A stretch of 64,000 nucleotides of DNA, from positions 59,127,815-59,191,814 of the forward strand of contig CM056721.1 in assembly GCA_029844215.1 (NCBI GenBank). The letters are read 5' to 3'. The stretch comes from Przewalskia tangutica. Lineage: Eukaryota > Streptophyta > Magnoliopsida > Solanales > Solanaceae. Positions 34,622 through 47,340 of the stretch are shown piece by piece. The translations under genes and the position numbers were made by a program. Under the pieces are notes generated by a model. That model did not search any database. It saw only the letters and a program-made list of their open reading frames with translations, and was not told the origin of the DNA. Each line of letters begins with the position of its first letter. Position 1 is the first letter of the stretch.

Positions 34622-37600
34622 TGTCACGACCGAACCGGGCGTGGTAGTGCCTACCGGGCACCCCAGTGATACAACATCAGAGTAATCAGCGGAACATAAA
34701 ACAATAACATGAAGCCAATGCAATAAGACAGTGAAATAAGAAGACAGGCTAACCAAAAACGGTTACCTTTAGTATATATAAATAACAATTTGAACAGTTA
34801 CATCCCATTACAACCCTGCCCACAACAGTACTACAGACCTCTACGAATGATATGACAACAACAGCGGGGCGGGGCCGTCATACCACGAATGTAGCACTAC
34901 AACAACGAGGACTATACGAATAAGCCTCGGAGAAAGCGGAGCTTTCCCAAACGCCGATCGTGACCACTAGGCGAGGATCAACGGCGGTGTACCTTTACTG
35001 CGGCATGAACGCGGCCCGAAGGAGTCGATGCAACAGTGCAGAGTATGTGAAACTAAAAATAAATCGTAAATGAAATCATGAAGTCTATATAAAGCGGGAG
35101 ACATGTATGATAACAAACTACGATTCCTGATAAATAGCGATCATGTCAAGTCGGGGACTCGCCTCAAAGTCATCATAATAGGCAAATGCGGGTAAATGCG
35201 AAGGCATAGCCGACTACTAAGACCAGCGATTACCAAAAATGCCATAAAGCGTATCACGAGGTCTTTCTGAACGCGCACGCATGTCGAAGGCGGCCACTCG
35301 CGCGATATCACGATCTTGCGCGTCTATCCACGGAACTTACCGCACTCGCATAGGTCACACACGAACCCGCAAGAGGTATTCCTCGAATCATAGTCACGAC
35401 GCTTGAGGTATACCCGCGTCGGAGGCGACAACCTCGGTATCCGCTGGACTTCGCGCCGCATAGTCCTCAAAGACCGCATAGTCCCTCAAAGACCGCGTAG
35501 GGCATCCCGCGTCGGGCTAAACACCCGAATGATCAATCACGGAGCATACCGCTGCTCGCGTAGTCTCATGACCGCATAGGCCGTATAGACCAGCATCTAG
35601 GGTGTCAAGCCGTCGGTATAATAAGTCGAGGGTATGTGATACAATAACGATCTAACGGGCTTAACGTTTAACAATGTAAGCACAACAAGAATGACTCCCT
35701 TACATAACAATCACAAGATACTAACACACGTAGCATCCTAACATGTTTACTTATCAAATCAACAAGAAAGTATTACAAGGTTATCACAAACCAACACAAT
35801 CAAGTTATTCACACAAGGTACTTTATGCTAACAAGTTTGGGTATCTATCCCCAAAGTACTTCATACATAACTCTTTAAAAGATCCGTTTCTTTCACAGAA
35901 GTCACACAATACCCGTAGTATAAAATAGAGTGATTGTCTTTTTAAGTAAACCAAAACACTTCCCTTTGTAAAATCAAGTAACAACATTATTTTCCAAACG
36001 TTCAAGTTTGCCTAATTTCAAATGTTCACGTTTCTTATTTTAGAAGGGTTTCGTAGCTCATAGTCTTATTCATTTAAGAATATAATTCTCTTTTAAACAA
36101 TCTGAGAAACATATGCCTTATATGTGATTAGGTTATTCTTGTTCATAATCAATCTTATTAAGCAGCCATGATCTAGGAAATGTAATATCATTTTGTCTCA
36201 TCTTAGCTTCTATGCAGATGGAGGTTTCTACTGGTTTTAATAATACTTCATTAATCAAAACATTTCCCTTTATTAACGCTGCAGTGGTTTGTCGATACTC
36301 ATTCTGATTTCCGAAATCAGTAAAACATTATTCCTTTTTAAAAACCAAGTACTCATTACTCACGAATGAGGTTTCACATGAAATTCATATTAATTTAATT
36401 AAGTCAAGTCTCTTATCTTTTAAGATCAAGTCTCTTAACTTCTAAAATCAATAAATCATTCATTTTATCTCTCTTAAGCCGTTATACCTAACTTCCCATA
36501 AAGCTAGTATAACTCTTAAGTTTTTAAAACCAATTATTACTCTTCTTTCAAAAACAGTTCTTAATTCTCTTGAATTACTTCAAGATTCTTATTATTCAGG
36601 CTTAAGTCAAGAGACATTGCCGTACAACTACGTTCAATTAGCACGCGTACGTCTACCGTACTATATATATATATTCTTTTAAAATATCATGCTCAAGAGG
36701 ATAGGAAGAATCACATACCTCGCGACGATTATCGACTATAAGCAAATCGCTCCACGGCTATAACCCGGCTAGCCTGGTCCACCTTTCAAGTAGCACATGC
36801 TACTCACAGAACATTCAACCTATAAAGGTTATACAAGTCTATCAAAGTCTAGACTACTCGGTAGAACAAATCTAGATACAAGATTTTACGGAAATTTGGG
36901 CAGCCCTTCCCTGCGTCAAACTACCCAGTCTCATGTCTGATCCTATGTAAATGCAGTCAATTCTCTTCTTTAAATTGGGCTTAAGTCCAAAGACATTGCC
37001 GCATGAAAACTAAGTTCAGTTCTATATATAGTATACTTCAACTATATATTCCTGACATGTAATTTCCAATTACAATAGAGACAAGATATTTACCTCGATA
37101 AGCCCAAAATTATCCAAGTTTAATGTCGCTCACGAGCAGCTTAGCTCAACTCCGTGCGCTCCAACCCGCTCCAAACCACCCTTAGAAGTTCTAACCAACT
37201 TCTACTTAATACTCCAACCAACTATGGAGATTTTCCCTACGGTTTCGGTTTGAGACAAAAGGACATCTGGTAGTATTTAGACTCTACGTATAGAGGTATC
37301 TTTGGAATACTACAAGGTATACGGCTAAGGTATTTTGGGTATAGTAACAATACTTTGGAGAGTATTCTACCAAGAGGGGGGGTATTTATACGAGACAACA
37401 CCACAAGGGGGGGTGTATACCCCTCGGCCAACCCCACTAGGGGTACTCGGCGAGGGGAGGGTTCTCGGCCAAGGGCCTTCTCAAAGGGGGGAGGGGGACT
37501 CTTTGGACGAGACACAACAAGAGAGGGGGAAGGGACTTTCAAGACTTAGGACAGTTTAGGAATGGATGAAGAAGTCATCAAAGGGGTATTTATAGGTCAA

Positions 37601-37983
37601 GCAAAGGCCAACCAATGGCAAGATCTAGCCAAGTGCTAAGCAAGTGTAGGGCGAGATATGCCCAGTGCCCCCTAGTCCCTACTCCTTAAAACCTCACAAA
37701 TATCCTACCAACTCCATGGTTGGTTCGTCCCATGTGCCACTTTCACTTGATGAGAGGGTGCCAAGTGGCGCCTCTCGTTAGTCCAACACGTTTCGCCTCT
37801 CGGAAAAATCCGCAAAAATTAAAAATGACATAGCGGAATTTTCCTTCGCAAGATGTGTAAAGCGTTTAGTCGGCGACTCTAATCGGGTGTTGTGCACAAA
37901 GTAAAATCGGCCAAGCCACTTTAAAGCCCAAACTTTTCTACGTACGTCCTTAAGTACATACTCTGGAAATACGGGGTATAACA
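34622..37983 (-). repeat. 5' LTR of element E
   Basis: It is the partner of 28959-32304. It has the GC-rich repeat zone at 35230-35620, a minus-strand TATA at 37585-37595 and a (TA)n at 36663-36674. It is followed by the TSD ATATG. Confidence 0.9.
37585..37595 (-). promoter_or_regulatory. TATA box of E's 5' LTR
   Basis: CTATAAATACC on the minus strand. It would be the promoter driving element E. Confidence 0.72.
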
Positions 37984-38585
37984 ATATGATTACCCCAGAC
38001 TAGTGTTAAGACCATTAGTGTTTATTGGGCAGTAAGAACACCTCGAGAAAAGGTGGTAGCATCTGTACTTACGAGAAAGATAGTAAGAAAATACGGAGGG
38101 GTAAGGGACCCCAGGACAACTTGAAATAACTTATACAGGAAAGACGAGTAGACACTCGAACGATAAGAAATCTTGACAAGTCATTGGATTATGTAATACC
38201 ATGAATGGAGTTTGAACACCTGACTATAGGCTCTACAAACTGGGAAAGGAAAATCGGGTTACTACTTGACGAGATCAAGGAAATCTCCCCCCCTAAATTG
38301 TGATTGACAGGAAGTCTTAGCCATGTGGAAAGCAAATGGATCAAATCTAAGTTAGTGACCAAGTTGAGTTGCAACAGAGAAAGGGAAACAGGAACCATAA
38401 TTGAGATTAAGGGTGCCCGAATATTTCGCAGGTTTGAGGAAGGCTTCCAATTATTGGAAAATAAGTTGACCACGACTACATTTCTAACCCCCCTGAGAGA
38501 CTAGGAGGTTAGGTTATTATGGTAATATTTTGAGTGTTTGGCTGGGTTGCGTCTTGTATAACACGATAAGTTAGAACCTATGTTT
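37984..38585 (+). other. Internal region of D after element E, unrecognised
   Basis: It starts with E's right TSD. By position it should hold the RT. No RT motif was read. The 94- and 66-residue frames at 38189-38504 overlap on opposite strands and have no recognised domain. Confidence 0.5.
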
Positions 38586-39990
38586 TCCGTGGTTAGGGAA
38601 GCATGAAAGAATTACGCTACTCACGATTTAGAGTGGCGGCGATTAATCGTATCTTGAAAATTTGGAGGCATTCCTTATATAGACTTCATGTGGATATTTG
38701 TGCGGAGACACAAGAGCCTCGATATATCTTGAGAGGTAGCTGAATTTGCAGCGAGAGACGGTGGTTAGAGTTACTCAAGGATTGTGATATCGATATCCTA
38801 TACCGCCCGGGGAAAGCTGAGACGGTTATAGACGCTCTTAGTCATGGATTTATGGGTAGTCTGCCGGATGGGCAGCCAGATAGACAGGACGTGGTCCGTG
38901 AGATTCATCAGCTACCGAGCCGAGGGGTTCGATTATTTGTTTCCAAGGTGAATGAAGTTTGGATCCGAGAGGTTGCCGAGTATTTCTTCGTCGAGGAGGT
39001 GAAGGGGCGACAATATGAGGATTCAGCATTAGTATGTGGTCGAATCGGCTCTCAGAAGAGAAGAGCTGTTTGAGTAGCAGGATGAAGTCTTTGTGATACG
39101 AGGATAGATTGTGTGTACCCGGTACTGCAGGACTTGTCAGCAGGTTTTAGGGGAGGCACGCAGTGCTTATTGCTCTAATTGTTCGGGGTCGGCTAAGTTG
39201 TGTCGCGACCTCAAATGTTTGTATTGGTAAGATGGCCTGAAGAGGGACGTATCAGAGTTGTTGCTTAATGTCCGAATTAGTAGCAGGTCAAGGTTGAACA
39301 CCAGGAGCCCAGTGGGCTATTACAGGCTATTTAAATCCCGACTTAGTTATGGGAGGTGATTAATATGGATCTTGTTACAGAGTGGCATCGTACTCAGAGG
39401 AAGTGCGACTCCCTGGGGGTCATGGTAAATAGGCTGGCGAAACCAGTCGTGTTCTTCCAGATTGGGACCACTTACTCGGCTGAGGTTTATGCTAGCTTGT
39501 ATAGCAGGGGGATTGTGAGACTGCACGGGGTTCCTACGTTTATGATGTCAGACAGATGAGCTCGGTTATGGATAACTTCTAGAGGTTCTTCAGAAGGGAT
39601 TAGGAACACATGTGAGTCTCAGTATTGCATTACACCCTCAGACCGACGGGCAGGCAGAGCATACTATCCAGGCACTTGAGGATAGGTTGCGGGCCGATGT
39701 TATTGATTTCAGAGTTAGCTGGAAGAATTTTTTTGCCTCTTGTTGGGTTCGTCGATATGAATACCCTTCGGATTCGGATGGCCCTGTATGAGGCCTTGTA
39801 TGTAAGAAAGTGTAGATCGCCGGTTAGTTGGTTCGACGTAGGCGAGGTTCAGTTATTTGGTCCAGACTTGTTCAGCAGGCGGTGGATAAGGCAAAACTTA
39901 TCCAGGAAAGATTATTGTAAGCTCAGAGTCGATAAAAGCTCTATGCAGATAACCGACGTTGACACATGGGGTTCAGGTTGACAGTTTAGT
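38586..39990 (+). pseudogene. pol: RNase H and integrase remnant of element D
   Basis: The RNase H part is readable as ATHDLE (38618-38640), RRHKSLD (family TDHKSLQ), QRETVVRVTQGL-type coding and the post-RNase H SLPDGQPDRQDVVREIHQL (38855-38911). Integrase follows: MINMDLVTEWHRTQRKCDSL at 39356 (family INMDFITGLPRT), VVFFQIGTTYSAEVYASLY, GIVRLHGVPTFMMSDR, then MALYEALYVRKCRSPVSWFDVG (39778-39843). The first catalytic Asp (D of VIVDR) is replaced in VMVNRLAK. Stops and frameshifts separate the blocks. Non-functional as read. Confidence 0.85.
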
Positions 39991-40080
39991 ATGAGTATTG
40001 TTATGTGGCCTCGTGTGGTATTATTGGTATGTAGGGGTTGTAAGGAGACTAGGTCGTTATCTTTAAGTTTGAATCCCAAA

Positions 40081-40118
40081 AGAACATTCGGGGACGAATG
40101 TTTCTAAGGGGGGAAGAA
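40081..40118 (+). other. Pre-PPT hairpin and PPT of element D
   Basis: AACATTCG (40083-40090) pairs with CGAATGTT (40095-40102). PPT AAGGGGGGAAGAA at 40106-40118. Confidence 0.88.
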
Positions 40119-43100
40119 TATTACACCCCGGAATTCCAGGATATGTTTATAAGGAACGTACATAAGAACTAAAAAATGTTAAGATTTGAGACGAGTAAAA
40201 ATTTATCGGAATTATGGAAATGTCGGAAAATGAAGTATTGTGACGAGCGGGAGGGTGACATGTGTCACCCCCCCCCCTTACTTGGTCTTGGACGAAATAT
40301 ACATGGGTAAAGTGGTCAGTTGACCAATGTTAGGATGAACAAGTCTTGCAAAGACTTAAGCTTGACATTGTTGACTAAAGTCGAGGGCCACTGGCGATCC
40401 TTGTGAAACTCATCTAGGCCACCCATTTGTTCTAATCTTAACCCTCCATAGTGTTATATATATGTACTAGTAGCAAGACAAGTTCTACACTTAGATAAAT
40501 TTTCAAGAAATTGGAAGAGCTCATTGAGAGGCTCTCGGGTTGGGCTTCCTTTAGGAGAGAAAAATTTGTGTTTGTTGTCCAATAAGCTCTATACTTTAAA
40601 CCAAGGTACCTAAGGGTATTGTAAGTGTATCTCAATAGAAAGATCCCGGAAAAGTGGCGTTTTCGTATTAGTCGCAAGACGGAAACTTAAGGAGTTCTTC
40701 AACTTTGAAGTTGGAACTTGAAAGGAGTTCTTCATAAGCTTCTAAGGGTTGCTTGGAGTGGATTGGGATGTCTAAAAGAGGAGCTAAAGTTGCTAAGGAT
40801 CGACTTGTAATCTTGGATCATATTTGGGCTAAATGAGGTATAATCTTCATCTTACTTTTGTAATTAAAGATTCCATGTTATGATAAGTTATAAGTGATCA
40901 TGTGATATGTGTTATGAATATTGATAAGTGTTATGGAAGTTTAGAAGCTCAAATCCGAAAATGACATGTTGAGTCATTTGAAATTGAATTACAATTTGGT
41001 CGTTAATTAGAATCGTCGCATATTACCTACTTGAAGATTGTAGTAGTTATAATCAATTGCGGCTTGATAACATGTTATACTAAACAACTTGAATTGAAAA
41101 GTAAATTGGAAAGGTTGATATGTTGATACACCTTTGGCCGAATTGACATTGTATTTTTGGACTAGTTTGATATAATTGTGGGGCGGAATTTTACACGTCT
41201 TGTAGGCGTGTAATCCCCTATTGTTAACTTCATTGTTGAGCCTTAAATGTGGCGTGTTTGGTTATTGAATTCGGCCTTGAAAAAGGTGGCAAAGTATGTA
41301 GAAACAAAGAAAGTGTTGTCCGATTTTCCGTAGAATTTAGTGACTTTGCACTCGGAATATTCTACGTTTGAAGTAAGAAGTTAATAGACGTATTATGGTC
41401 ATTATAGGTTGACATACTACATACGTCATATTGTACTTGGCAAGTGGATTGAACTGAAGAGGAATGTGGAACTTTCCTATCTCTTGAGCATGAATATTTG
41501 TAAATATATAGTACGGTAGACGTACGAGGTTTTGACGAATTTAGTTCATTTGATATCCTTGGCTTATTTTAAGAATGTCCAAGTTGGTTGAGTTAGGGAA
41601 TTAACTCACTTGTTTAAAAATAATAAGGATATCTTAGTTTCTAAAAGTTAAGAAACTTGATTACTAAAGTTAAGGGACTTGAAGTATTTTAAAAGTATAT
41701 GATACTTGTTTCATTTTAAAAGTATAAGTCCCTTGGATATAAGGAAGAATGTATTTGTCTAAAGTATAAAGCTAGTATAACGACTTTATGGGAAGTTGGT
41801 TATAATAGCTTTATGGAAAGTTAAAAGAGTGGTTTACTCTAAGTAATTTAAGTATGATAAATGACTTGAAATAATGAAAGACAAATCGATTTAAAGGCAT
41901 CAATTGCTTAAAGTTTTAAAAGAAAGAAGTCACTTGATTTAGAAGCCTATAAATGTATTTCTAAAAGGTATTGTGACTTGTCTTGAAAGTAGTTATGACT
42001 TGATACTACGGTTATTAGTATCTTGGAAGTTTTATATGAAAAAGAGTCATTTTAAAGAAATAGAAGTACGTACTACTTTGGGTTAAATTCCCGGATTTTA
42101 TAATGACATGTTAGTGCCTTAAGTAAACTAAAATGATAGTGTAAATGAATAAGACTAATAATAAGTTAGGGGGATTTCTTAACTTGATTATGTAATGTAT
42201 GATAAGCCGGTAGTGCTTATGTTATGTATGATAAGCCGGTAGTGCTTATGTTATGTATGATAGCCGTTTGTGCTAGTGATATATTGTGCATTACGGGGTC
42301 ATTCCCCAGGTTTGTGGCATTTGCATATTCCGTGGATTTGCTACCCATGATGCGAGGAATACCTCATGCGGGTCCGAAAGGGCTTATGCGGGTGAAATAG
42401 TCCCATGCGGGGCGGACCCCCTATGCGAGGAATACCTCATGCGGTCTACACGACCTATGCGGGCGGATATCATCACGAGGAATACCTCATGCGGGTCCAT
42501 ACGACCTTTGCGGGTGAAATAGTCCCAGGAGTAGGATTGCTTAATGATACTGCGGGCGGATGGCCCTGCTTTGATCATGAGCCTCCTATTTTTATGCAGT
42601 AAAGTATAATCTTGTTTACTCTCATTGTTAGTAAGGCACAGTAGTGTACTGTTATATGAGTTATCATACATGTCTCCAGTTTTATTTTAGACTTATGATT
42701 TCACTACAAGATTTCTGGGCCACAAATTTGGTACATGTTGTTATCGACTCCTTCGGGGGGCTGCGTTCATGCCGCAGGTAGAGTATACAGGTTGCTGATC
42801 CTCACTCTTAGGATCATTGTTCAGCTGTTGAGAAGCTCCATTACTCCGGAGGCTTATCCTTAGTTCAGATCCCTGGTATGGTCGGTCATTGTACATTGTG
42901 GTACGTATGGGGTCACTATCCCGCCACGATTGTTATTCTTAAGTGCAGAGTAACAATTGTGGTTTGGGTTTGCAAGAACAGATATGTACCATTTTAATTT
43001 TGTATTATGTATATGTTACGAAAGGCGGCCTTATCGGCTAGCCGGTTGATGTCTATTGTCTAAACATGATTTTTATTTTGGGAGTTGTGTATGTTCCGCT

Positions 43101-43175
43101 GCTATTCTCTGATGTATACCTGAAAGGGGTGCCCTGGTAGGGCACCAGTTGCGGGCCCGGGGTCGGGTCGTGACA
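40119..43175 (+). repeat. 3' LTR of element D
   Basis: It is 3057 bp and begins TATTACACCCCGGAATTCC, so the terminal TG has become TA. A palindromic GAGGGTGACATGTGTCACCC is at 40251-40270. The distal half matches 25257-26872. A GAGGAATACCTCATGCGG repeat zone lies at 42350-42530. It ends GTCGTGACA. Confidence 0.9.
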
Positions 43176-43424
43176 CTTAATATGTGGATAATTTGTGGAT
43201 AGTATGGTTCTTACAGTTCCTGTTTAAATGTGTTACCCTAGTTTAGAGATTTAGACTCTGATTTGGAGCATGTTGGTTACTGGTTGGGTTTTCCTATATG
43301 ATATGGGTTTTGTATATCTGTTGAGATTAAATGAGGAGCAAGAATTAGATATGCTATAGAAGTAACCTTAACAGGGATGTCGGAGGAAACTTAGGAGTTA
43401 TATCTATCATCATGTGTACATATA
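43176..43424 (+). other. Internal fragment of element G, left of F
   Basis: About 250 bases between D's 3' LTR and F. They follow directly from D's end, with CTTAA as D's expected TSD. No coding motif. It continues at 53159, where G's PPT and 3' LTR are found, so I assign it to G's internal region by inference. Confidence 0.5.
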
Positions 43425-45843
43425 TGTTATACCCTGTATTTCCGGAGTATGTACGTGAGGGCGTACGTACGAAAGTTTAGCCTTAAAGTTAGGCCAAGTT
43501 CGAAAATTGTACACAACTCGCTAAAAGAATCGTTTTCCGACGAAACGTTTCCACAACTTTCGTGGGGAAAATTCCGGCTATGCCATTTCTAATTTTTGCA
43601 GATTTTTCTGAGAAACGAAACATTTTGGACCAACGGGAGGGCGACACTTGGCACCCTCCAATTGGTGGACTTGAAATCGTCCCTTGGACGAATTGGAATA
43701 GGATGGCACGTTTTTTGTGCCTTTGCACAAGTCAAGGAGTTGGTAGGATATTTGTGTGAAGTAAATCCTCACCCTACACTTGCCTTGCACTTGTCTTCAT
43801 CTTGGTCATTGGTTGGCCATGGCTTGAGCTATAAATATCCCCCTTAAGATGAAGAGTTCTTCATCCACAAATCTTTCCAAGTCTTGAAAATCCTCTCCTC
43901 TCCCTTTGAGCCTTGTTCGTCCAAACACTCCCCCCCTCCCCTTGTGAAGTTTGGCCAAGGGCCTACCCCCCCTAGCCTAGCCGAAATCTACCCCCCTCCC
44001 TTGGTAGAAAAGTTGCCTTCTAGTATTGTTATAATGCCCAAAATACCCTAGCCCAAATCCCTTAGTACTTAGTAGAAGTTGTGAAGAACTTCTAAGGTTT
44101 CTGGAGCTATCGGAGCGTCTGACTTAGGAGCTAAGCCTTGCTCGATCGACTTTTATCTAGGATATTACTGGGCTTACCGAGGTAAATAATCCTAACCCTC
44201 TTTGTATTAGAGAATGCATACTGTAGAAGTATAAGAATAAGTATTAAATACTTAGAAGGATATTACGGAATAGAATTAAACTGTTATCACAGTAGAAGGG
44301 TTTAAAAGAAGAATAATTGAATCAGACTCACATAGATTTGTTTTCACGTGAGACTTATATAGCTCACCGGTAGGGTTGTGCTGCCCGACTTTCCGTAGAA
44401 TTGTGAACCCTCTGTTTAGAATGACCTTGAGTAGTCTAGACTTTGATAGATGTCGTGACTATTATAGGTCGATTCTCTGCGACATATTCAACTTAGCGGA
44501 GGTTTTCGCCGGAAGGTATGTGATTCTTCCTAAGCATGATATTTTAACATATATATAGTACGGTAGACGTACATGTGTTAACTGAATAATAACTACGGCA
44601 ATGTCGTTTGACTTAAGCCTGAATAATAACTACGGCAATGTCTTTTTGACTTAAGCCTGAATAATAAGAATCCTAGTGCATTTCAAAAGAACTACTGAAT
44701 CATTTTTAACAGAAGATAAATATTTGGTTTTTAAAACAAAAGCTTAAGAGTTATACAAGCTTTATGGGAAGTTAGGTATAACAACTTAAGAAAGAACTGT
44801 TTACTTGTTTGTTTATAAAAGCCTTGTATTGATTTCTGATCGTAATAAGATTGTTTGATAAGTAGACATATTATGATGCTACTGTGTTAGTGTCTTGTAA
44901 TGATATGTAAGTGTCATTCTTGCTTTTACGTTGCTAAGCGGTAAGTCTTGTATTGTTATTATATCACCTACCCTCGACTTATTATACCGGTGGCTTTCCC
45001 CCGATGCGGTCTATACGGCCTATGCGGTCTGTGAGACTACTATGCGAGCGCGGTATGCTCGTGATTGATCATTCCGGTGTTTAGCCCGATGCGGGGATTC
45101 CTATGCGGTCTGTTGAGACTATGCGGTCTTTTGAGGCTATGCGGGCGCGGAGCCTAGGCGGATCCGGGGTTAGCTGCCCCGATCGAGGAATACCTCATGC
45201 GGTGCGTGTGTGACCTATGCGATCGCGAAGTCCAGGACTAGGCACGCAGAATGATACTATGGGCGATTGGCCTTGCTTCGATCATTCGCGGCCTAGACTA
45301 GACCTGTTACAGTTTTCCTATTACTGTTATTGTTTGTGATATGGCACTACGTGCAATTGAACTGATTATATTTGTGAAAAGGTTTTAAATACTTTGATTT
45401 CACTTTAAGTACTTTATAGTTTCACATACTTGGTACCTGTTATCTTGACCTCTTCTGGGCCGCGTTAAATGCCGCAGGTAAAGGCAAGCAGGTGCTAGAT
45501 CCGCATCCTTAGGATCTTTTGCGTTGGTGTCAGGAGCTCCATCTTCTCCGGAGGCTCTACTTTTGGGTATGATCTCCCTGTTGTAGATAGTTTTGTACAG
45601 TCAGGGTATGGCGGGGCCCTGTCCCGCCATAGTTGTTTACTTCCTTAGAGGTGCAGAGTACTATTATGCAGTTGGGATGTAATCGCAAAACTTGAGTTAT
45701 ATATATTATGCCAAAGGCAAGCTTTTCATCGATAAACTGTTTACATTTTACTATGTTTCTGTCTTGTTTTATATTTCCGCCGTTACTCGATGTATGACTA
45801 CTGGGTGCCCCAGGCACGATCACGCCCCGAACGGGTCGTGACA
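43425..45843 (+). repeat. 5' LTR of element F
   Basis: It starts TGTTATACCCTGTATTTCC. An inverted repeat ACCAACGGGAGGG/CCCTCCAATTGGT flanks GCGACACTTGGCA (43631-43667). TATA at 43829-43840. Direct repeat GAATAATAACTACGGCAATG at 44585 and 44621. A TATGCGG-rich zone lies at 45000-45250. It ends GGTCGTGACA. Confidence 0.9.
43829..43840 (+). promoter_or_regulatory. TATA box of F's 5' LTR
   Basis: CTATAAATATCC. The 3' LTR copy is CTATAAATACC at 51140-51150. Likely promoter of the F transcript. Confidence 0.75.
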
Positions 45844-45847
45844 AAAG

Positions 45848-45858
45848 TGGTATCGAGC
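45848..45858 (+). other. Primer binding site of element F
   Basis: TGGTATCGAGC, four bases after the LTR. It is the iMet complement lacking the A of CAG. The following GATTAATCCTCGG is also shared with C and D. Confidence 0.87.
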
Positions 45859-46048
45859 GATTAATCCTCGGAAAGTGTCTGAGGCACGTATCTAGTAAGT
45901 CTTGATTATCGGTGTGTTGTTCACCACACCAATAATCGTGAGGCTATAGGATATTTAGGATTGGTTTCCATTCTTCTCACTCGAGATCGTGCCTTAGAGG
46001 CGTGTTATAGGTTGGACCTCTAACGTGTTCCTTTCCTGTAATGCGATT

Positions 46049-47340
46049 ATGCCTCCACGTAGCGACCCGCCCGAAGGGCAAGGCAATGAGGAGGCTAGCG
46101 AGACACCCAGAGTTACGAGGGCTCGAGCCCGTCTATACCCGAGACGGCGAGTTCCATGACGCCGCCCCAAAGCGAGACCGCAGCACTGTACCTCCACCCC
46201 ACAACCCGGAGCAGGAGATGGGTACAGAGATGGCCCGATTATTTGCTCCGGATTGTGGCGAGACATGAGATGCATCGACGCAGCAGCCTAGCCCAAAGAA
46301 GACTGTAGTGCACCCGAGGCGCATTTGAGGCTACGGATTTCTTAGTTGTAGCCCGCCCGAGTTTTACTGGTCGAGGCGGAGGATGATCCGCAGGAGTTCA
46401 TCCGTCGATTCTGCAGAGATCACGCGGTGATCAAGGCTTCGAGACCGAGTCTGTGACATTCGGTTCGCATCGGCCGCGTGATACCGCGATGATTGGTTTG
46501 ATTCGCGAGCTTTCCCGGGGAGAGCATGCACCTCCAGCAGTATGGGATGAGTTTTCGGAGGCTTTTCTCACACACTTCTTGCCTCCGCAGATGAAGAGGG
46601 CATGAGCTGATAGATTCTTGTTGCTGAGACAGGGAGGACGCACGCTAGGAGTACAATGTCGAGTTTGATTCTTTGGCTCGATATGTCCCTGCACTGGTAG
46701 CGGATATGGAGGACCGGGTGCATCGCTATGTCACTGGGCTAGATGATTACATGGCCGAGTCTTGTGCGGGTGTGTCCCTTCAGCCAGGTATGGACATTAC
46801 CCGCATGCAGGCTCATGCACTAGGATGCGAGCGTAGACCGCCGGTAGAGCGATATCAGCAGGCGCCAAGACGGCCGGTTCTTTTGGTGGTTCTCGTGGTG
46901 GCGTCGCCAGGTCGATTTGCACCACACCGCGCAGAGCGCTCTACATCATCTTGATACAGCCAGAGCGATCGGGCGGTCGTGGCCCCGTAACTTCGGATTT
47001 CCAGGGTAGCAGGGGTGCTAACCGTTCGAGGTCTGCTCAGTGTGCCCGTTGTGGTAGATACCATTCTGGGAGCTGTACTCCGGGAGCCTGCTATACTTGT
47101 GGCCAGCAGGGTCATTTCGCGAGAGTTTGTCCGACCGGGGGCGGCGCTGGTAGTAGGGCCCAGTCTACAGGGTCTGTTGCCGCTTCTTCATCCCCGACAG
47201 TTACTCGCCCCGGAGGGCAAGGTACTCATGGACCAGCGGGTCGCGGCAGAGGTCGTGGCGCGGGTCCCAGTTCTAGCGGTCCTCAGAACCGCATTTATGC
47301 TTTGTCCAGCCGACAGGATCAGGAGGCCTCACCTGATGTC
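46049..47340 (+). pseudogene. gag: gag of element F (frameshifted)
   Basis: Gag forms the virus-like particle and binds the element RNA. The start MPPRSDPPEGQGNEEA at 46049 is the typical chromovirus gag N-terminus. After frame changes the core is readable (DPQEFIRRF near 46388, then WDEFSEAFLTHFLPPQMK at 46546-46600). 46673-46954 gives ARYVPALVADMEDRVHRYV. The frame at 46951-47433 carries two metal-binding motifs: CARCGRYHSGSC (47041-47076) and CYTCGQQGHFARVC (47089-47130, CX2CX4HX4C). A basic Gly/Ser/Arg-rich tail follows. Its length is normal for the family. Breaks are single-base indels, many at CAG or CTG-type sites. Confidence 0.87.

Larger units (their letters stand above)
28959..37983 (-). 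mobile_element. Element E: complete non-autonomous Ty3/gypsy element, minus strand, inside D's internal region
   Basis: LTRs at 28959-32304 (3346 bp) and 34622-37983 (3362 bp) flank a 2.3-kb internal region. The TSD ATATG is exact at 28954-28958 and 37984-37988. It is closely related to B in the LTR start and in internal layout. On the minus strand: PBS, gag remnant, conserved block, integrase remnant, hairpin/PPT. No RT or RNase H. Confidence 0.93.
25257..43175 (+). mobile_element. Element D: older Ty3/gypsy element, 5' end off-window, interrupted by E
   Basis: In view are the distal 5' LTR (25257-26872), internal part 1 (26873-28958), element E, internal part 2 (37984-40118) and the 3' LTR (40119-43175). 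The 5' LTR part matches 41553-43175. D retains remnants of protease, RNase H and integrase, all with stops and frameshifts. Its 3' LTR starts TA instead of TG. It is interrupted by both A and E, so it is older than both. Confidence 0.87.

Noticed and set aside
38189..38504. Overlapping frames on both strands in D's internal region as a captured host gene
   Set aside because: Neither has a recognisable domain and the position is that of a decayed RT. There is no evidence for capture.
46855..47115. Minus-strand Thr/Ser-rich frames opposite gag as antisense genes
   Set aside because: They are the antisense shadow of the Gly/Arg-rich gag tail, whose zinc knuckles make the plus strand the coding one.
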